A stretch of DNA of 33,011 nucleotides from the NCBI RefSeq assembly GCF_009789225.1, contig NZ_WSTA01000040.1, forward strand, positions 1 through 33,011. The letters are read 5' to 3'. The translations under genes and the position numbers were made by a program. The notes under the pieces are model-generated. The model was not told the origin of the DNA. It ran no database searches and was given only the letters and a program-made list of their open reading frames with translations. Each line of letters opens with the position of its first letter. Position 1 is the stretch's first letter. This DNA is from Agromyces seonyuensis (GTDB lineage Bacteria; Actinomycetota; Actinomycetes; Actinomycetales; Microbacteriaceae). Positions 7,651-16,604 of this stretch are shown piece after piece.

Positions 7651-7664
7651 TTGCAACGCTTCAA
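7651..7664. promoter_or_regulatory. LacI-type operator, importer side
   Basis: TTGCAACGCTTCAA: a weaker 14-bp dyad (5 of 7 pairs) with a central CG that matches the element at 7529-7542 in 11 of 14 positions. It follows a TAGCAT -10-like hexamer (7640-7645) and precedes the GTG start at 7690, so bound repressor would cover the transcription start of the importer operon. The promoter elements are weakly supported. Confidence 0.55.
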
Positions 7665-7689
7665 TCGAGGCCGCATTCAAGGAGGAACT

Positions 7690-8991
7690 GTGACCACAGC
7701 ACGTAACGGGGCGCGCCGCATCGTCCCGATCATCGCCGGCATCGGAGCCGCAGCGCTCGCATTGACCGCTTGCTCGAGCGGTGGCGGCGAAACCGCGGCG
7801 CCCACCGAGTTCAGCTACCTGTCGTTCGCCGAGAACACGTCGATCCAGGACACGCTCACCTCGCTCAGCGAGGACCAGTGCGCGACGGAGAACGAAGCAC
7901 TGCCGCTCAAGGTGACGACGCAGCCGCAGGCCAGCTACGACCAGCAGCTCCAGCTGCTCGCGGGACAGAACGCGCTGCCGGTCCTCTTCGCGAGCGGCAA
8001 CACGCCGCAGGTCGCGAAGGACCTGCAGCAGGGCGGCAAGCTCGTCGACGTCGAGCAGGCCCTCGAGGACCTCGACAAGTCGGACGCGATCATCCCGGCT
8101 GCGAAGTCGACGATCGACGCCCTCTACGACGGCGAGCAGTACGTGCTTCCGACGGAGTTCAACGTCGAAGGCATCTGGTACAACAAGCAGCTCTTCGCCG
8201 ACAACGGCATCGAGGTCCCCACGACGTGGGACGAGCTGGTCGCCGCGGCTGACACGCTCAACGCCGCCGGCATCATCCCGTTCTCGGCGGACGGCCAGGA
8301 CGGCTGGCCGCTCACGCGTCTGGTCGGCAACTACCTCTACCGCGACCTCGGCCCCGATGCGCTGCAGAAGGTGGCCGATGGCGAGGCCAGCCTGACCGAC
8401 CCCGAGTACGTCGAGGCCGCCGCCGCGGTCGCCGACCTCGGCGAGAAGGGCTACTTCGGCCCCTCCGTCACCTCGATCGACTACATGACGGCCGTCAACC
8501 AGTTCCTGACCGGCCAGGCCGGCATGTTCTACATGGGCAGCTGGATCCTCGCGAACTTCAACGACCCGAGCCAGAACCAGATCGGCGCCGAGAACATCGG
8601 CTTCATTCCGTTCCCCGCGGTCGAGGGCGGGGCCGGCTCCGCCGACCAGCTCGCCGCGAACGTCGGTGTCCCGCTGGCGCTCTCCGAGGCGTCCTACGGC
8701 GACGACGTTGCCGGCTGGCTGGGCTGCTTCGCCGACAACTTCGGATCGAGCTCGCTGCAGAACCAGGGCGTCATCACCGGCTTCAAGGTCAACACGCCGG
8801 TCGAGGACCTGCCCCCGCTGACCCAGACCGTCCAGGACCAGATCGACCAGACGACGCAGAGCGTCCTCTGGTTCGAGGCGCTCTTCAACGCCAAGGCCGC
8901 AACCACCAGCCAGACCAACGCCTCCCAGCTCGTCACCGGTGCCATCAGCCCGGAGGAGTTCATGGAGATGGTCCAGGCCGACCTCGGCTGA
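7690..8991 (+). CDS. ABC transporter extracellular substrate-binding lipoprotein (CUT1 sugar type)
   Basis: A 433-residue family-1 solute-binding protein. It starts with a basic region and a hydrophobic stretch ending in the lipobox LTAC, with Cys28 as the lipidated residue, then a Ser/Gly-rich linker. The body has the usual landmarks: YDQQLQLLAGQNALPVLFASG, FNVEGIWYNKQLFADNGIEVPTTWDELVAAADTLNAAGI (the strongest family signature, about 155-195), and FLTGQAGMFYMGSWI. The GTG at 7690 is chosen because of the AAGGAGGA site 4-11 nt upstream. It should capture an oligosaccharide or glycoside on the outer membrane face for the two permeases that follow. The coupled rhamnosidase and glycosidase suggest a rhamnose-containing ligand. 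Confidence 0.93.
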   Translation: MTTARNGARRIVPIIAGIGAAALALTACSSGGGETAAPTEFSYLSFAENTSIQDTLTSLSEDQCATENEALPLKVTTQPQASYDQQLQLLAGQNALPVLFASGNTPQVAKDLQQGGKLVDVEQALEDLDKSDAIIPAAKSTIDALYDGEQYVLPTEFNVEGIWYNKQLFADNGIEVPTTWDELVAAADTLNAAGIIPFSADGQDGWPLTRLVGNYLYRDLGPDALQKVADGEASLTDPEYVEAAAAVADLGEKGYFGPSVTSIDYMTAVNQFLTGQAGMFYMGSWILANFNDPSQNQIGAENIGFIPFPAVEGGAGSADQLAANVGVPLALSEASYGDDVAGWLGCFADNFGSSSLQNQGVITGFKVNTPVEDLPPLTQTVQDQIDQTTQSVLWFEALFNAKAATTSQTNASQLVTGAISPEEFMEMVQADLG

Positions 8992-9004
8992 ACGAACCCG
9001 TGAG

Positions 9005-9042
9005 GGCGGTGCGGCGGCTTCCCCCCGAGCCGTCGCACCGCC
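9005..9042 (+). other. Intercistronic hairpin after the binding-protein gene
   Basis: A 14-nt arm at 9005-9018 (GGCGGTGCGGCGGC) pairs with 9029-9042 (GCCGTCGCACCGCC) with one G/T mismatch around a C-rich 10-nt loop. Such structures between binding-protein and permease genes commonly protect the upstream mRNA or partly terminate transcription, giving more binding protein than permease. No T tract follows. Confidence 0.65.
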
Positions 9043-9070
9043 TTCCTCCGCTCGACGAAAGAACTTTGCT

Positions 9071-9955
9071 GTGAATCGCGTACTCGGTGACTGGCGGGCC
9101 GTCACCACCCTCTTGGGGCCCGCACTGCTCGTCTACACCCTCGTCATGCTCGTGCCCATCTTCTGGTCACTCGGCTACACCGTCTTCGAGGGCAACCCGA
9201 TCATCGGCTTCACCTACGTGGGCTGGGACAACATCGCGGCGCTCTTCACCGACCCGAAGGTCGCAGACGCGCTCGTCTTCACGATCAAGTACGCGGTCGT
9301 GCTCACCATCGGGCAGGTTCTCGTCGGCTACCTGCTGAGCCTGCTCTACGTCTTCTGGCTCAAGAAGGCGTCCGGCCTCATCCGCACCCTCGTCTTCTTC
9401 CCGGTCGTGCTGCCGACGGTGGCCGTCGCGCTCCTCTTCCAGGCGCTCTTCGCGATCGCCCCGCAGATCGGCCCGGTCAACTCGCTGCTGAACCTCGTCG
9501 GCATCGACTCGATCGACTGGTTCGCATCGGGCGCCACCGCGTTCTGGGTCATCGTCATCATGGACATCTGGCGATCGATGGGCTTCTACGCCGTGCTCCT
9601 CTACGCCGGCCTCGTCGACATCCCTGAAGAGCTTTTCGAATCCGCTCGCATCGACGGCGCATCCGGCTGGAGGCTCGTGCGCCACATCGTGATCCCGCTC
9701 TCCCTGCCCGTGCTCTTCTCATCGATCATCTTCAGCATCAACGGCACCTTGAAAGTCTTCGACTCCGTGCTGGCGTTGACGAACGGCGGCCCCGGAAACA
9801 CCACCACGCCGCTCACGCTGTACATGTACCAGACGTCGTTCACCTACGGCGAGTACGGCTACGGGAGCTCGATCGCGCTGCTGCTGACGATCCTCTGCCT
9901 GCTGGTCACCTTGTTCATCTTCCGTTCCTCGCGCCGCGACCTCACGAAGGGGTGA
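9071..9955 (+). CDS. ABC sugar transporter permease (MalF-type)
   Basis: A 294-residue permease with six predicted membrane helices. The first is near residue 12 (TTLLGPALLVYTLVMLVPIFWSL), and a conserved cytoplasmic EAA loop lies around residues 185-210 (EELFESARIDGASGWRLVRHIVIPLSLP), the docking site for the ATPase. The GTG at 9071 is chosen: it puts the first helix at the N-terminus and has a GAAAG site 10 nt upstream, whereas a longer reading frame would run back into the binding-protein gene. It pairs with the second permease, which begins 5 nt after this stop. No ATP-binding gene is in the operon; actinobacterial CUT1 systems often borrow a shared MsiK-type ATPase, which is expected here. 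Confidence 0.92.
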   Translation: MNRVLGDWRAVTTLLGPALLVYTLVMLVPIFWSLGYTVFEGNPIIGFTYVGWDNIAALFTDPKVADALVFTIKYAVVLTIGQVLVGYLLSLLYVFWLKKASGLIRTLVFFPVVLPTVAVALLFQALFAIAPQIGPVNSLLNLVGIDSIDWFASGATAFWVIVIMDIWRSMGFYAVLLYAGLVDIPEELFESARIDGASGWRLVRHIVIPLSLPVLFSSIIFSINGTLKVFDSVLALTNGGPGNTTTPLTLYMYQTSFTYGEYGYGSSIALLLTILCLLVTLFIFRSSRRDLTKG

Positions 9956-9960
9956 CGACA

Positions 9961-10866
9961 ATGACGCACACCACCACACTCGACACCGTCGCCCGGCCGA
10001 GCGTCCAGGCACCCGCTCCGGAGCAGCGCAGCCGCGCCCGCTGGTTGCGTCGCGTCCCCGGTTGGGTCGTCGTGACCCTGCTGATGATCGCCGTCGTCTA
10101 TCCGCTCTTCTGGCTGCTGACGGGATCGTTCAAGACGCAGAACGAGTTCCTCAACAACCCCACCTGGGCGCTCCCGGAGGACTGGACGAACCTCGACAAC
10201 TACATCGAGGCATTCACGACCGGCAATCTGGGCACCTACATCAAGAACAGCGTCCTCGCGACCCTGCCGGCGCTCTTCTTCACCATCGTGTTCGGCGTCG
10301 CGGCGGGCTTCGCGCTCGAAGTCATGGTCTGGAAGGGCCGCGGCACCGTACTGCTGCTCTTCCTCGCCGGCATCATGGTGCCCGGCCAGATGATCCTGCT
10401 GCCGCTCTTCACGATCTACTTCCAGACCGGTCTCACCGGCTCGCTCTGGCCGCTCATCATCACCTACACCGCGATCGGGCTCCCGCTGACGGTGTTCATG
10501 ATGGCGACGTTCTTCCGAGGCGTGCCGCGGGAGATCTTCGAGGCCGCAACGCTCGACGGCGCGAGCATCTATCGCCAGTTCTGGTCGATCGGGTTCCCGA
10601 TGGTCAAGAACGCCATCTTCACGGTTGCGCTGGTCCAGTTCTTCTTCATCTGGAACGACCTGCTCATCGCCCTGACGTTCACGAACCGCGATGACCTGCG
10701 CACCATCCAGGTGGGCCTGCTGAACTTCACGGGGCAGTTCGGGCAGGTCCAGTACGGGCCGACGTTCGCGGCGGTCTGCGTCAACGTCTTCGGCACGCTC
10801 GTCATCTACCTGTTCCTGAACCAGCGGGTCATGAAGGGCATGACCGCCGGGGCGGTCAAGGGATGA
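9961..10866 (+). CDS. ABC sugar transporter permease (MalG-type)
   Basis: A 301-residue permease. A roughly 30-residue polar N-terminus is followed by six helices, beginning with VPGWVVVTLLMIAVVYPLFWLL. The EAA loop lies at about 191-212 (EIFEAATLDGASIYRQFWSIGFP), and the protein ends in LFLNQRVMKGMTAGAVKG, the standard MalG/CUT1 C-terminus that contacts the ATPase. An in-frame GTG at 9952 overlaps the previous stop, but the GAAGGGG site at 9946-9952 is correctly spaced for the ATG at 9961. The gene overlaps the rhamnosidase start by 4 nt (ATGA), indicating translational coupling of uptake and hydrolysis. Confidence 0.92.
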   Translation: MTHTTTLDTVARPSVQAPAPEQRSRARWLRRVPGWVVVTLLMIAVVYPLFWLLTGSFKTQNEFLNNPTWALPEDWTNLDNYIEAFTTGNLGTYIKNSVLATLPALFFTIVFGVAAGFALEVMVWKGRGTVLLLFLAGIMVPGQMILLPLFTIYFQTGLTGSLWPLIITYTAIGLPLTVFMMATFFRGVPREIFEAATLDGASIYRQFWSIGFPMVKNAIFTVALVQFFFIWNDLLIALTFTNRDDLRTIQVGLLNFTGQFGQVQYGPTFAAVCVNVFGTLVIYLFLNQRVMKGMTAGAVKG

Positions 10867-13256
10867 CCTCGTACGACACCGTCGACTGGGCCGTCCATTG
10901 GGTCTCTCCTTCGCCCGAGGACCGCAGCGGACCGTCGCTGACGCCCGGCACCGGCCGACCGGCGCACCTGCTCCGTGCCGAGTTCGTCGTGCCTGCGCTC
11001 GCCTTCGACGAGGGCCTCATCGAGGCGCGGCTCCACGTGGCCGCTCACGGGGTCTTCGACGTCGAGCTCAATGGCCGCCTCGCCTCCGACGAGCTCCTCG
11101 CCCCGGGCTGGGACACCTACCGGCACCGGCTTCGATCGCGCTCGTACCCAGTCGGCCGGCTCCTTTCTCCCGGCCGCAACGCGATCGGCATCCGACTGGC
11201 CGATGGTTGGTATCGCGGGCGACTCGGGTTCAACGGCGGAGTCTGGAACAACTACGGCGACGACATCGCCGTACTCGCTCAGCTCGAGCTCACCGCGGGC
11301 AACGGATCCGTCCAGGTCGTGCCGCTCGAATGGAGCACGGCGCTCTCCGAGATCACGGCGACCGGCCTGTACGAAGGCGAGTCCCACGACGCCCGCCTCG
11401 AGCAGGACGGCTGGTCGCAGCCCGGCTTCGACGACTCCAGCTGGCGTCAGCCGCGACGGATCAGCCGATCTGCGTTCCCGGCGAAGATCGAACCCCCCGT
11501 CACCCCACCGGTGCGGGTCATCGAAGCGCTCGCCCCGGTCTCCATCGAGGCGCTGGGCGGAGGACGGTTGCTCGTCGACTTCGGTCAGAACATCGCCGGC
11601 AAGGTCCGATTCCGGGCACGGGGCGCTGCGGGCCGCACGATCACGATTCGACACGCCGAGGTGCTCGAGGACGGCGGACTCTCGCTCCGCCCGCTCCGGT
11701 CGGCGACCTCGACCGACCGGTACACCTTCGCCGGAGACGACGAAGTCCAGTGGACGCCGCGATTCACCATCCACGGCTTCCGCTTCGCCGAACTGGACGG
11801 CTGGCCCGACGACCTCGACCCCGCCGCGCCCGGCGCGATCGAGGCGCTCGTCGTGCACTCCGACATGCGTCGTACCGGCTGGTTCGACTCCGACAACCCT
11901 CTGCTCAACCGCTTCCACGAGAACGTCGTGTGGAGCATGCGCGACAACTTCGTCGACCTGCCCACCGATTGCCCGCAGCGCGACGAACGACTCGGCTGGT
12001 CCGGCGACATCCAGGTCTTCGCGCCGACGGCCGCCTTCCTCTACGACGTCGACGGCGTCCTGCGGAACTGGCTGCGCAACCTCGCCGCCGAGCAGGCGGA
12101 AACCGGCTCCGTCCCGAACTTCGTGCCATGGATCGAGTGCGGGTTCCCCACCGAACCCGCGGCAGCCTGGGGCGACGCCGCCGTGATCGTGCCATGGACG
12201 CTCTATCGCCGCACGGGTGACGCGAGCATCCTTCGCGAACAGTTCGCCAGCATGCGCGCCTGGGTCGACCAGGTGTGGGAGCTCACCGGACGCACCGGCC
12301 ACTGGGACCGCGGGTTCCAGCTCGGCGACTGGCTCGACCCGGCAGCTCCGCCGGACCGGCCCGGCGACTCCCGCACCGACCCGCGACTGGTCGCCACCGC
12401 TTACCACGCGCTCAGCGCGCGGCTCGTCCGCCGGACCGCCATCGTGCTCGGCGACGCGGCAGCCGAGGCGCACTACGGCGAGATCGAGCGGACGGCGACC
12501 GACGCCTTCCGCGCGCACTACGTCGCCCCGGCCGGGCGGATCGTCGGCGACACGGTGACCTCCCTCGCCGTCGCGATCGCCTTCGACCTGCTCGAGACGG
12601 ATGACCAGCGGCGCGAGGCCGGCGGTCGTCTTGCCGAACTCGTCGCCGACGGCGAGTACCGCATCCAGACCGGCTTCGTCGGCACCCCCATCGTGTGCGA
12701 CGCGCTCGCCGCCACCGGGCACCTCGACGACGCCTACCACCTGCTCCTGCAGACCGACGCCCCGTCGTGGCTGTACGCCGTGACCATGGACGCGACCACG
12801 GTGTGGGAACGCTGGGACAGCATGCTGCCCGACGGCAGCATCAACCCGGGCGAGATGACCTCGTTCAACCACTACGCACTCGGCGCGGTCGCCGATTTCC
12901 TGCACCGCGTCGTCGGCGGGCTCGCCGAGCTCGAGCCCGGGTATCGGCGGGTGCGCATCGCCCCGCGACCCGGTGGCGGCCTCACCCGTGCCCGAGCAGC
13001 GTTCGACAGCGCGTTCGGCCGCATCGAATCCGCTTGGGAACGACGCCACGGCGGGCTCGTCCTCGACGTCACGATTCCCGCAGGAGTCGAGGCCGAGATC
13101 GACCTGCTCGGGTCGTCGCCGTTCACCGTCGGGGAGGGGAACCACCGGTTCGAGACGGCATACCGCGGCGCCGAGGAGGATCCGGCGCGACCGCGCCGCT
13201 GGAACGTCCACAACCCCGACGAACGGCTCGAGATGATCGAAGCGGGCATCCTGTGA
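10863..13256 (+). CDS. GH78 alpha-L-rhamnosidase
   Basis: A 797-residue enzyme that releases terminal alpha-L-rhamnose. N-terminal beta-sandwich modules (about 1-330) include the lectin-like HGVFDVELNGRLASDELLAPGWDTY motif. The catalytic (alpha/alpha)6 barrel (about 340-690) carries the signature DCPQRDERLGWSGD, with Asp369 through Asp382 containing the general acid and partner Asp/Glu, and the conserved Glu649 in TTVWERWD, matching the essential Glu of GH78. A C-terminal beta domain closes the chain. There is no signal peptide, so it acts in the cytosol on imported substrate. The start overlaps the permease stop (ATGA) and the end overlaps the GH3 start (GTGA), so transport and hydrolysis are coupled. 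The substrate could be flavonoid rutinosides/neohesperidosides or pectin fragments. Confidence 0.94.
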   Translation: MTSYDTVDWAVHWVSPSPEDRSGPSLTPGTGRPAHLLRAEFVVPALAFDEGLIEARLHVAAHGVFDVELNGRLASDELLAPGWDTYRHRLRSRSYPVGRLLSPGRNAIGIRLADGWYRGRLGFNGGVWNNYGDDIAVLAQLELTAGNGSVQVVPLEWSTALSEITATGLYEGESHDARLEQDGWSQPGFDDSSWRQPRRISRSAFPAKIEPPVTPPVRVIEALAPVSIEALGGGRLLVDFGQNIAGKVRFRARGAAGRTITIRHAEVLEDGGLSLRPLRSATSTDRYTFAGDDEVQWTPRFTIHGFRFAELDGWPDDLDPAAPGAIEALVVHSDMRRTGWFDSDNPLLNRFHENVVWSMRDNFVDLPTDCPQRDERLGWSGDIQVFAPTAAFLYDVDGVLRNWLRNLAAEQAETGSVPNFVPWIECGFPTEPAAAWGDAAVIVPWTLYRRTGDASILREQFASMRAWVDQVWELTGRTGHWDRGFQLGDWLDPAAPPDRPGDSRTDPRLVATAYHALSARLVRRTAIVLGDAAAEAHYGEIERTATDAFRAHYVAPAGRIVGDTVTSLAVAIAFDLLETDDQRREAGGRLAELVADGEYRIQTGFVGTPIVCDALAATGHLDDAYHLLLQTDAPSWLYAVTMDATTVWERWDSMLPDGSINPGEMTSFNHYALGAVADFLHRVVGGLAELEPGYRRVRIAPRPGGGLTRARAAFDSAFGRIESAWERRHGGLVLDVTIPAGVEAEIDLLGSSPFTVGEGNHRFETAYRGAEEDPARPRRWNVHNPDERLEMIEAGIL

Positions 13257-15493
13257 CCGCCGCGGAACTCCGGCTCGACGAGGCGGTATCGCTGCTCTCG
13301 GGAGCCGACATGGCGACCACCGAGGCGCTGCCTGGCCGAGGCATCCGCTCGGTGTCGATGACCGATGGCTCGAACGGCCTCGCGATGAACCTGCCGGACT
13401 TCTCGGGCAAGGTGCCGGCGACGTGCTTCCCGACCTCGTCGGCGCTCGCCGCGAGCTGGGACCCCGAACTCGTCTCGCGGGTCGCCGCGGCGATCGCCGC
13501 CGAGGCGCGAGCTGCAGGAGCCGACGTGCTGCTGAGCCCCGGCATGAACCTCAAGCGGGATCCCCGCGGCGGCCGCAACTTCGAGTACTACTCGGAGGAC
13601 CCGCTGTTGACCGGCGAGTTGGCTGCAGCCTTCGTGCGCGGAGCCCAATCCACCGGCATCGGCGCGTGCGTGAAGCACTTCGCGGTCAACAACCAGGAAA
13701 CCGATCGGATGCGCGTCAGCGCGGAGGTCTCCGAGCGGGCACTGCGCGAGCTCTACCTGCCCGCTTTCGAGACCGTGGTGCGCCGGGCGAAGCCGTGGAT
13801 GGTCATGGCGGCGTACAACCGCATCAACGGCGCCTACGCGACGGAGGACCGTCGCCTGCTGACCGGGATCCTCCGCGACGAGTGGGGCTTCGACGGCGTC
13901 GTCGTCTCCGACTGGGGCGCCGTCGACGACCGCGTTCGCGCGCTGCGGGCGGGAACCGATCTCGAGATGCCGTCGACGTCCGGCGCCTCCGACGCGCAGG
14001 TCGCTCGTGCGGTCGAGGACGGCGAGCTCGACCGCTCGGTCGTCGACGTCTCGGCCGACCGGCTCATCGGGCTCGCCCACCGAGCGGATGCCGCCGGCCC
14101 GGCACCGGCGGTCGATGCCGACGCCGCCGGCGAACTCGCCGTCGAGGCAGCACGCCGCTCGGCGGTACTGCTGACGAACCGCGATCACGCGCTTCCACTC
14201 ACTCGTGGGCAGCGAGTCGCGGTGCTCGGCGGCATGGCCGCCTCCCTGCGGTACCAGGGCGGCGGCAGCGCCGCGGTGAATGCGCGAACGACACCCGAAC
14301 CGCTCGCAGCGGCACTCACCGCGGCGCACGGAAACGCGGTGCCGTTCGCTCAGGGATATCGCTTCGACCTCGACCCCGATACGCCGGAAGCGGAAGCCCT
14401 GATCGCCGAGGCGATCGCGGTGGCCGAGGAGCTCGACGTCGCGGTCGTCGTCGTCGGCCTGCCCGACGCAGCGGAGAGCGAAGGCTTCGACCGGGCCGAC
14501 CTCGCACTGCCCGCGTCGCAGCACCGACTGATCGAAGCCGTTGCGGCCGTCGCGCCGCGCACCGTCGTGGTCGTGGTCTCCGGCGGCGTCGTCGAACTCG
14601 GCGAATGGCGTGGGCGAGTCGACGCGATCCTGTTCGCCGGGCTCGCCGGGCAGGGCGTCGCGACCGCCATCGCCGACCTCCTCACGGGGGCCGCCTCGCC
14701 GTCCGGCCGACTCTCCGAGACCTGGCCGGTACGACTCCAGGATGCGCCGTCCTTCCTGTCCTTCCCGGGCGAAGCCGGCCGGAGCGTGTACGGCGAAGGC
14801 GTGTTCGTCGGGTACCGCGGCTACGACGCAGTGGATCGCGACGTCGCCTTCCCGTTCGGGCACGGGCTCGCGTACACGACCTTCGAGTACGAGTCGATGA
14901 GGGTCGTTGCGGATGCAGCCGACGGGACCTGGAACGTCGATCTCCGGTTGCGCAATTCCGGCCGTCGCCCTGGACGCGAAGTCGTCCAGATCTATCTGGA
15001 GCGACCGCACGGCACCCGAGCGGCTCCGGTGCGAGCGCTCGCCGGATTCGCCGCGCTCGAGCTCGAAGCCGGTGCGAGCGGTTCGGCGTCGATCTCGGTG
15101 CCTCGTCGCGCACTCGAGCGTTGGGACGAAGCGACCGGAGGGTGGGTGCTCGACCCGGGCGCGTACCGGTTCGTCGCCGCCGCGTCGTCGCGAGATCTTC
15201 GACTCGGTACCGCGGTCGACATCGACTCGGCGGTACCGATGCAGCCCCTCACTCCCGAGTCGACGCTCCAGGAGTGGCTGGCCCACCCCGTGCTCGGGCC
15301 CGCCCTGCTCGAGCGAGTCAGTGCGAGCGACGACTCCGGACGCACCATCGGCATGCTGACCAACCCGCACGCCCTGCTCATGATCGGCGGCCTGCCGATC
15401 CGTCGACTCGCCGTCGACGCGGGCTCGGCGCTCACCGACCACCTGCTCGATGACGTGATCGCCCGCTTCGCCCCGCAGGATTCCACGACCTGA
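13253..15493 (+). CDS. GH3 beta-glycosidase (probable beta-glucosidase)
   Basis: A 746-residue family 3 glycoside hydrolase. The N-terminal barrel (about 1-280) has the order LLSPGMNLKRDPRGGRNFEYYSEDP, VKHFAVNNQE (Lys141-His142) and VVVSDWGAV with the nucleophile Asp220. The alpha/beta sandwich domain (about 290-500) includes RSAVLLTNRDHALPL and LPASQHRLIEAVA, and a fibronectin-III-like C-terminal domain is seen around 570-690 (REVVQIYLERPHGTRAAPVRALAGFAALEL). The GTG at 13253 overlaps the rhamnosidase stop by 4 nt. There is no signal peptide, so it is cytosolic. With the rhamnosidase it would strip a rhamnosyl-glucose unit stepwise from a glycoside. GH3 members can also act on xylosides or arabinosides, so the sugar is inferred from context. 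A strong hairpin follows at 15539-15574. Confidence 0.93.
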   Translation: MTAAELRLDEAVSLLSGADMATTEALPGRGIRSVSMTDGSNGLAMNLPDFSGKVPATCFPTSSALAASWDPELVSRVAAAIAAEARAAGADVLLSPGMNLKRDPRGGRNFEYYSEDPLLTGELAAAFVRGAQSTGIGACVKHFAVNNQETDRMRVSAEVSERALRELYLPAFETVVRRAKPWMVMAAYNRINGAYATEDRRLLTGILRDEWGFDGVVVSDWGAVDDRVRALRAGTDLEMPSTSGASDAQVARAVEDGELDRSVVDVSADRLIGLAHRADAAGPAPAVDADAAGELAVEAARRSAVLLTNRDHALPLTRGQRVAVLGGMAASLRYQGGGSAAVNARTTPEPLAAALTAAHGNAVPFAQGYRFDLDPDTPEAEALIAEAIAVAEELDVAVVVVGLPDAAESEGFDRADLALPASQHRLIEAVAAVAPRTVVVVVSGGVVELGEWRGRVDAILFAGLAGQGVATAIADLLTGAASPSGRLSETWPVRLQDAPSFLSFPGEAGRSVYGEGVFVGYRGYDAVDRDVAFPFGHGLAYTTFEYESMRVVADAADGTWNVDLRLRNSGRRPGREVVQIYLERPHGTRAAPVRALAGFAALELEAGASGSASISVPRRALERWDEATGGWVLDPGAYRFVAAASSRDLRLGTAVDIDSAVPMQPLTPESTLQEWLAHPVLGPALLERVSASDDSGRTIGMLTNPHALLMIGGLPIRRLAVDAGSALTDHLLDDVIARFAPQDSTT

Positions 15494-15538
15494 GACGGTC
15501 GTGCCGGTCAGGACGAGGCGAAGACCACGTACTGGACC

Positions 15539-15574
15539 GATCGGTGCCCCGGAGTGGCCTCCGGGGCACCGATC
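15539..15574. terminator. Bidirectional terminator hairpin
   Basis: A perfect 15-bp stem (15539-15553 with 15560-15574, arm GATCGGTGCCCCGGA) with a 6-nt loop lies between the convergent GH3 and LysR genes. It has no T tract, as is usual in high-GC actinobacteria. It probably ends transcription from both sides. Confidence 0.8.
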
Positions 15575-15599
15575 ACCACCTCGAGTCCCCGTTCCCGAA

Positions 15600-16544
15600 T
15601 CAGGATCGCGACGGCGGTGCGGAGTCGGCGAGATCGGCGGCCGCGTCCTGGAAGAGCTCGCGCATCCACAGGTGTTCCGGGTCCCGGTTGTGGACGGGAT
15701 TCCACCAGAGGGCGTTGTGGATCGGAGTCGCATCGAACGGCACCCGATGGACGGCGACGCCCGCGGCGCGCTGGATGGCCGGTGCGACGGCGGCCTGGAC
15801 GAGCGCGAGCCGCTCGGAGCCGGTGATGAAGTGGCCGATCGCGAGGAAGCTCTCGACGACGGCGTCGACGTGCGGTTCGAGGCCGAGCTGTTGCAACTGC
15901 CGGTTCGCCGACGTGAACGCTTCGCGGGACTGGTAGGTGAAGACCCAGGGCAGACGGCCGAGGTGCTCCATGGTGACGCCGTCGGCGAGGTCGGGATGGT
16001 CCGGGTCGGCGATCAGCACCCAGTCGTCCTGCCAGAGATCGTCGTAGGGCAGTTCGGTGAGGAACCCATGGGGGATGAGCATCGCGTCGGCCGAGCGCAG
16101 TCGGCCGGCCGCATCCGCGACGACGGTCGGGTTGTGCAGCATGAACCGGAACCGCACCCCGGGCGCGCGCACGCGCGCGAGGCCGCTGACGCGGGTCCCG
16201 ATCGTGGCGAAGGCGTAGTCGGAGCCGTAGACCGAGAACTCGCGGGTCGAGCGGCTCGGATCCCAGGTGGCTTCGCTTTCGAAGACGCGTCGCGCGGCCT
16301 CGAGCGCGGTCGTCGTGTGCTCGCTCAGGCGGATCGCGAGCGGGGTGAGCTCGTAGGAGTTCCCGCGTCGCGCCAGCAGCGGGTCGCCGAAGTGGGTGCG
16401 AAGCCGCGAGAGCGAGGCGCTGAGGGCGGGCTGGCTGAGGTGCAGGCGCTGCGCGGCGCGCGTGACGCTGCACTCAGAAAGCAGAGCGTCGAGGGAGACG
16501 AGCAGGTTGAGGTCGAGGCGGGCGAGTGAGGGCTGGTCGGTCAC
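15600..16544 (-). CDS. LysR-family transcriptional regulator (NodD/FdeR-like), divergent from ring-cleavage operon
   Basis: A 314-residue LysR protein. The HTH lies in residues ~8-70: ARLDLNLLVSLDALLSECSVTRAAQRLHLSQPALSASLSRLRTHFGDPLLARRGNSYELTPLA, close in layout to NodD-type regulators (LDLNLLVALDAL...SAA/LSQPA-x-S). The effector domain covers ~95-300. The GTG at 16544 is chosen because a GGAGGA site lies 9 nt upstream; longer readings cover the promoter region. It is divergent from the dioxygenase-cyclase-monooxygenase-FAA operon and is probably its activator. Two ATC-N9-GAT elements lie in the shared intergenic space. By analogy with FdeR, the co-inducer may be the aromatic aglycone, but this is not shown by the sequence. 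Confidence 0.9.
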   Translation of the reverse strand: MTDQPSLARLDLNLLVSLDALLSECSVTRAAQRLHLSQPALSASLSRLRTHFGDPLLARRGNSYELTPLAIRLSEHTTTALEAARRVFESEATWDPSRSTREFSVYGSDYAFATIGTRVSGLARVRAPGVRFRFMLHNPTVVADAAGRLRSADAMLIPHGFLTELPYDDLWQDDWVLIADPDHPDLADGVTMEHLGRLPWVFTYQSREAFTSANRQLQQLGLEPHVDAVVESFLAIGHFITGSERLALVQAAVAPAIQRAAGVAVHRVPFDATPIHNALWWNPVHNRDPEHLWMRELFQDAAADLADSAPPSRS

Positions 16545-16604
16545 GTCGGTGTGTCCTCCGGTACGGCGCTCGTCGTCGAGCGTGCGGCGATGGTAGCACC
16601 ACGC

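Noticed and set aside
10806-13211. 800-codon minus-strand open frame opposite the rhamnosidase
   Set aside because: No family motif, translation dominated by Gly/Val/Glu/Arg; it mirrors the GH78 coding strand, which has clear catalytic motifs.
15508-15600. Short minus-strand reading ending in a plausible-looking peptide (VQYVVFASS)
   Set aside because: It lies across the perfect terminator stem and in a different frame from the LysR gene, with no start of its own; could be a remnant of another gene's end but cannot be supported.
12872-15733. 950-codon minus-strand open frame opposite GH78/GH3
   Set aside because: Composition-driven shadow crossing two real genes and a terminator.
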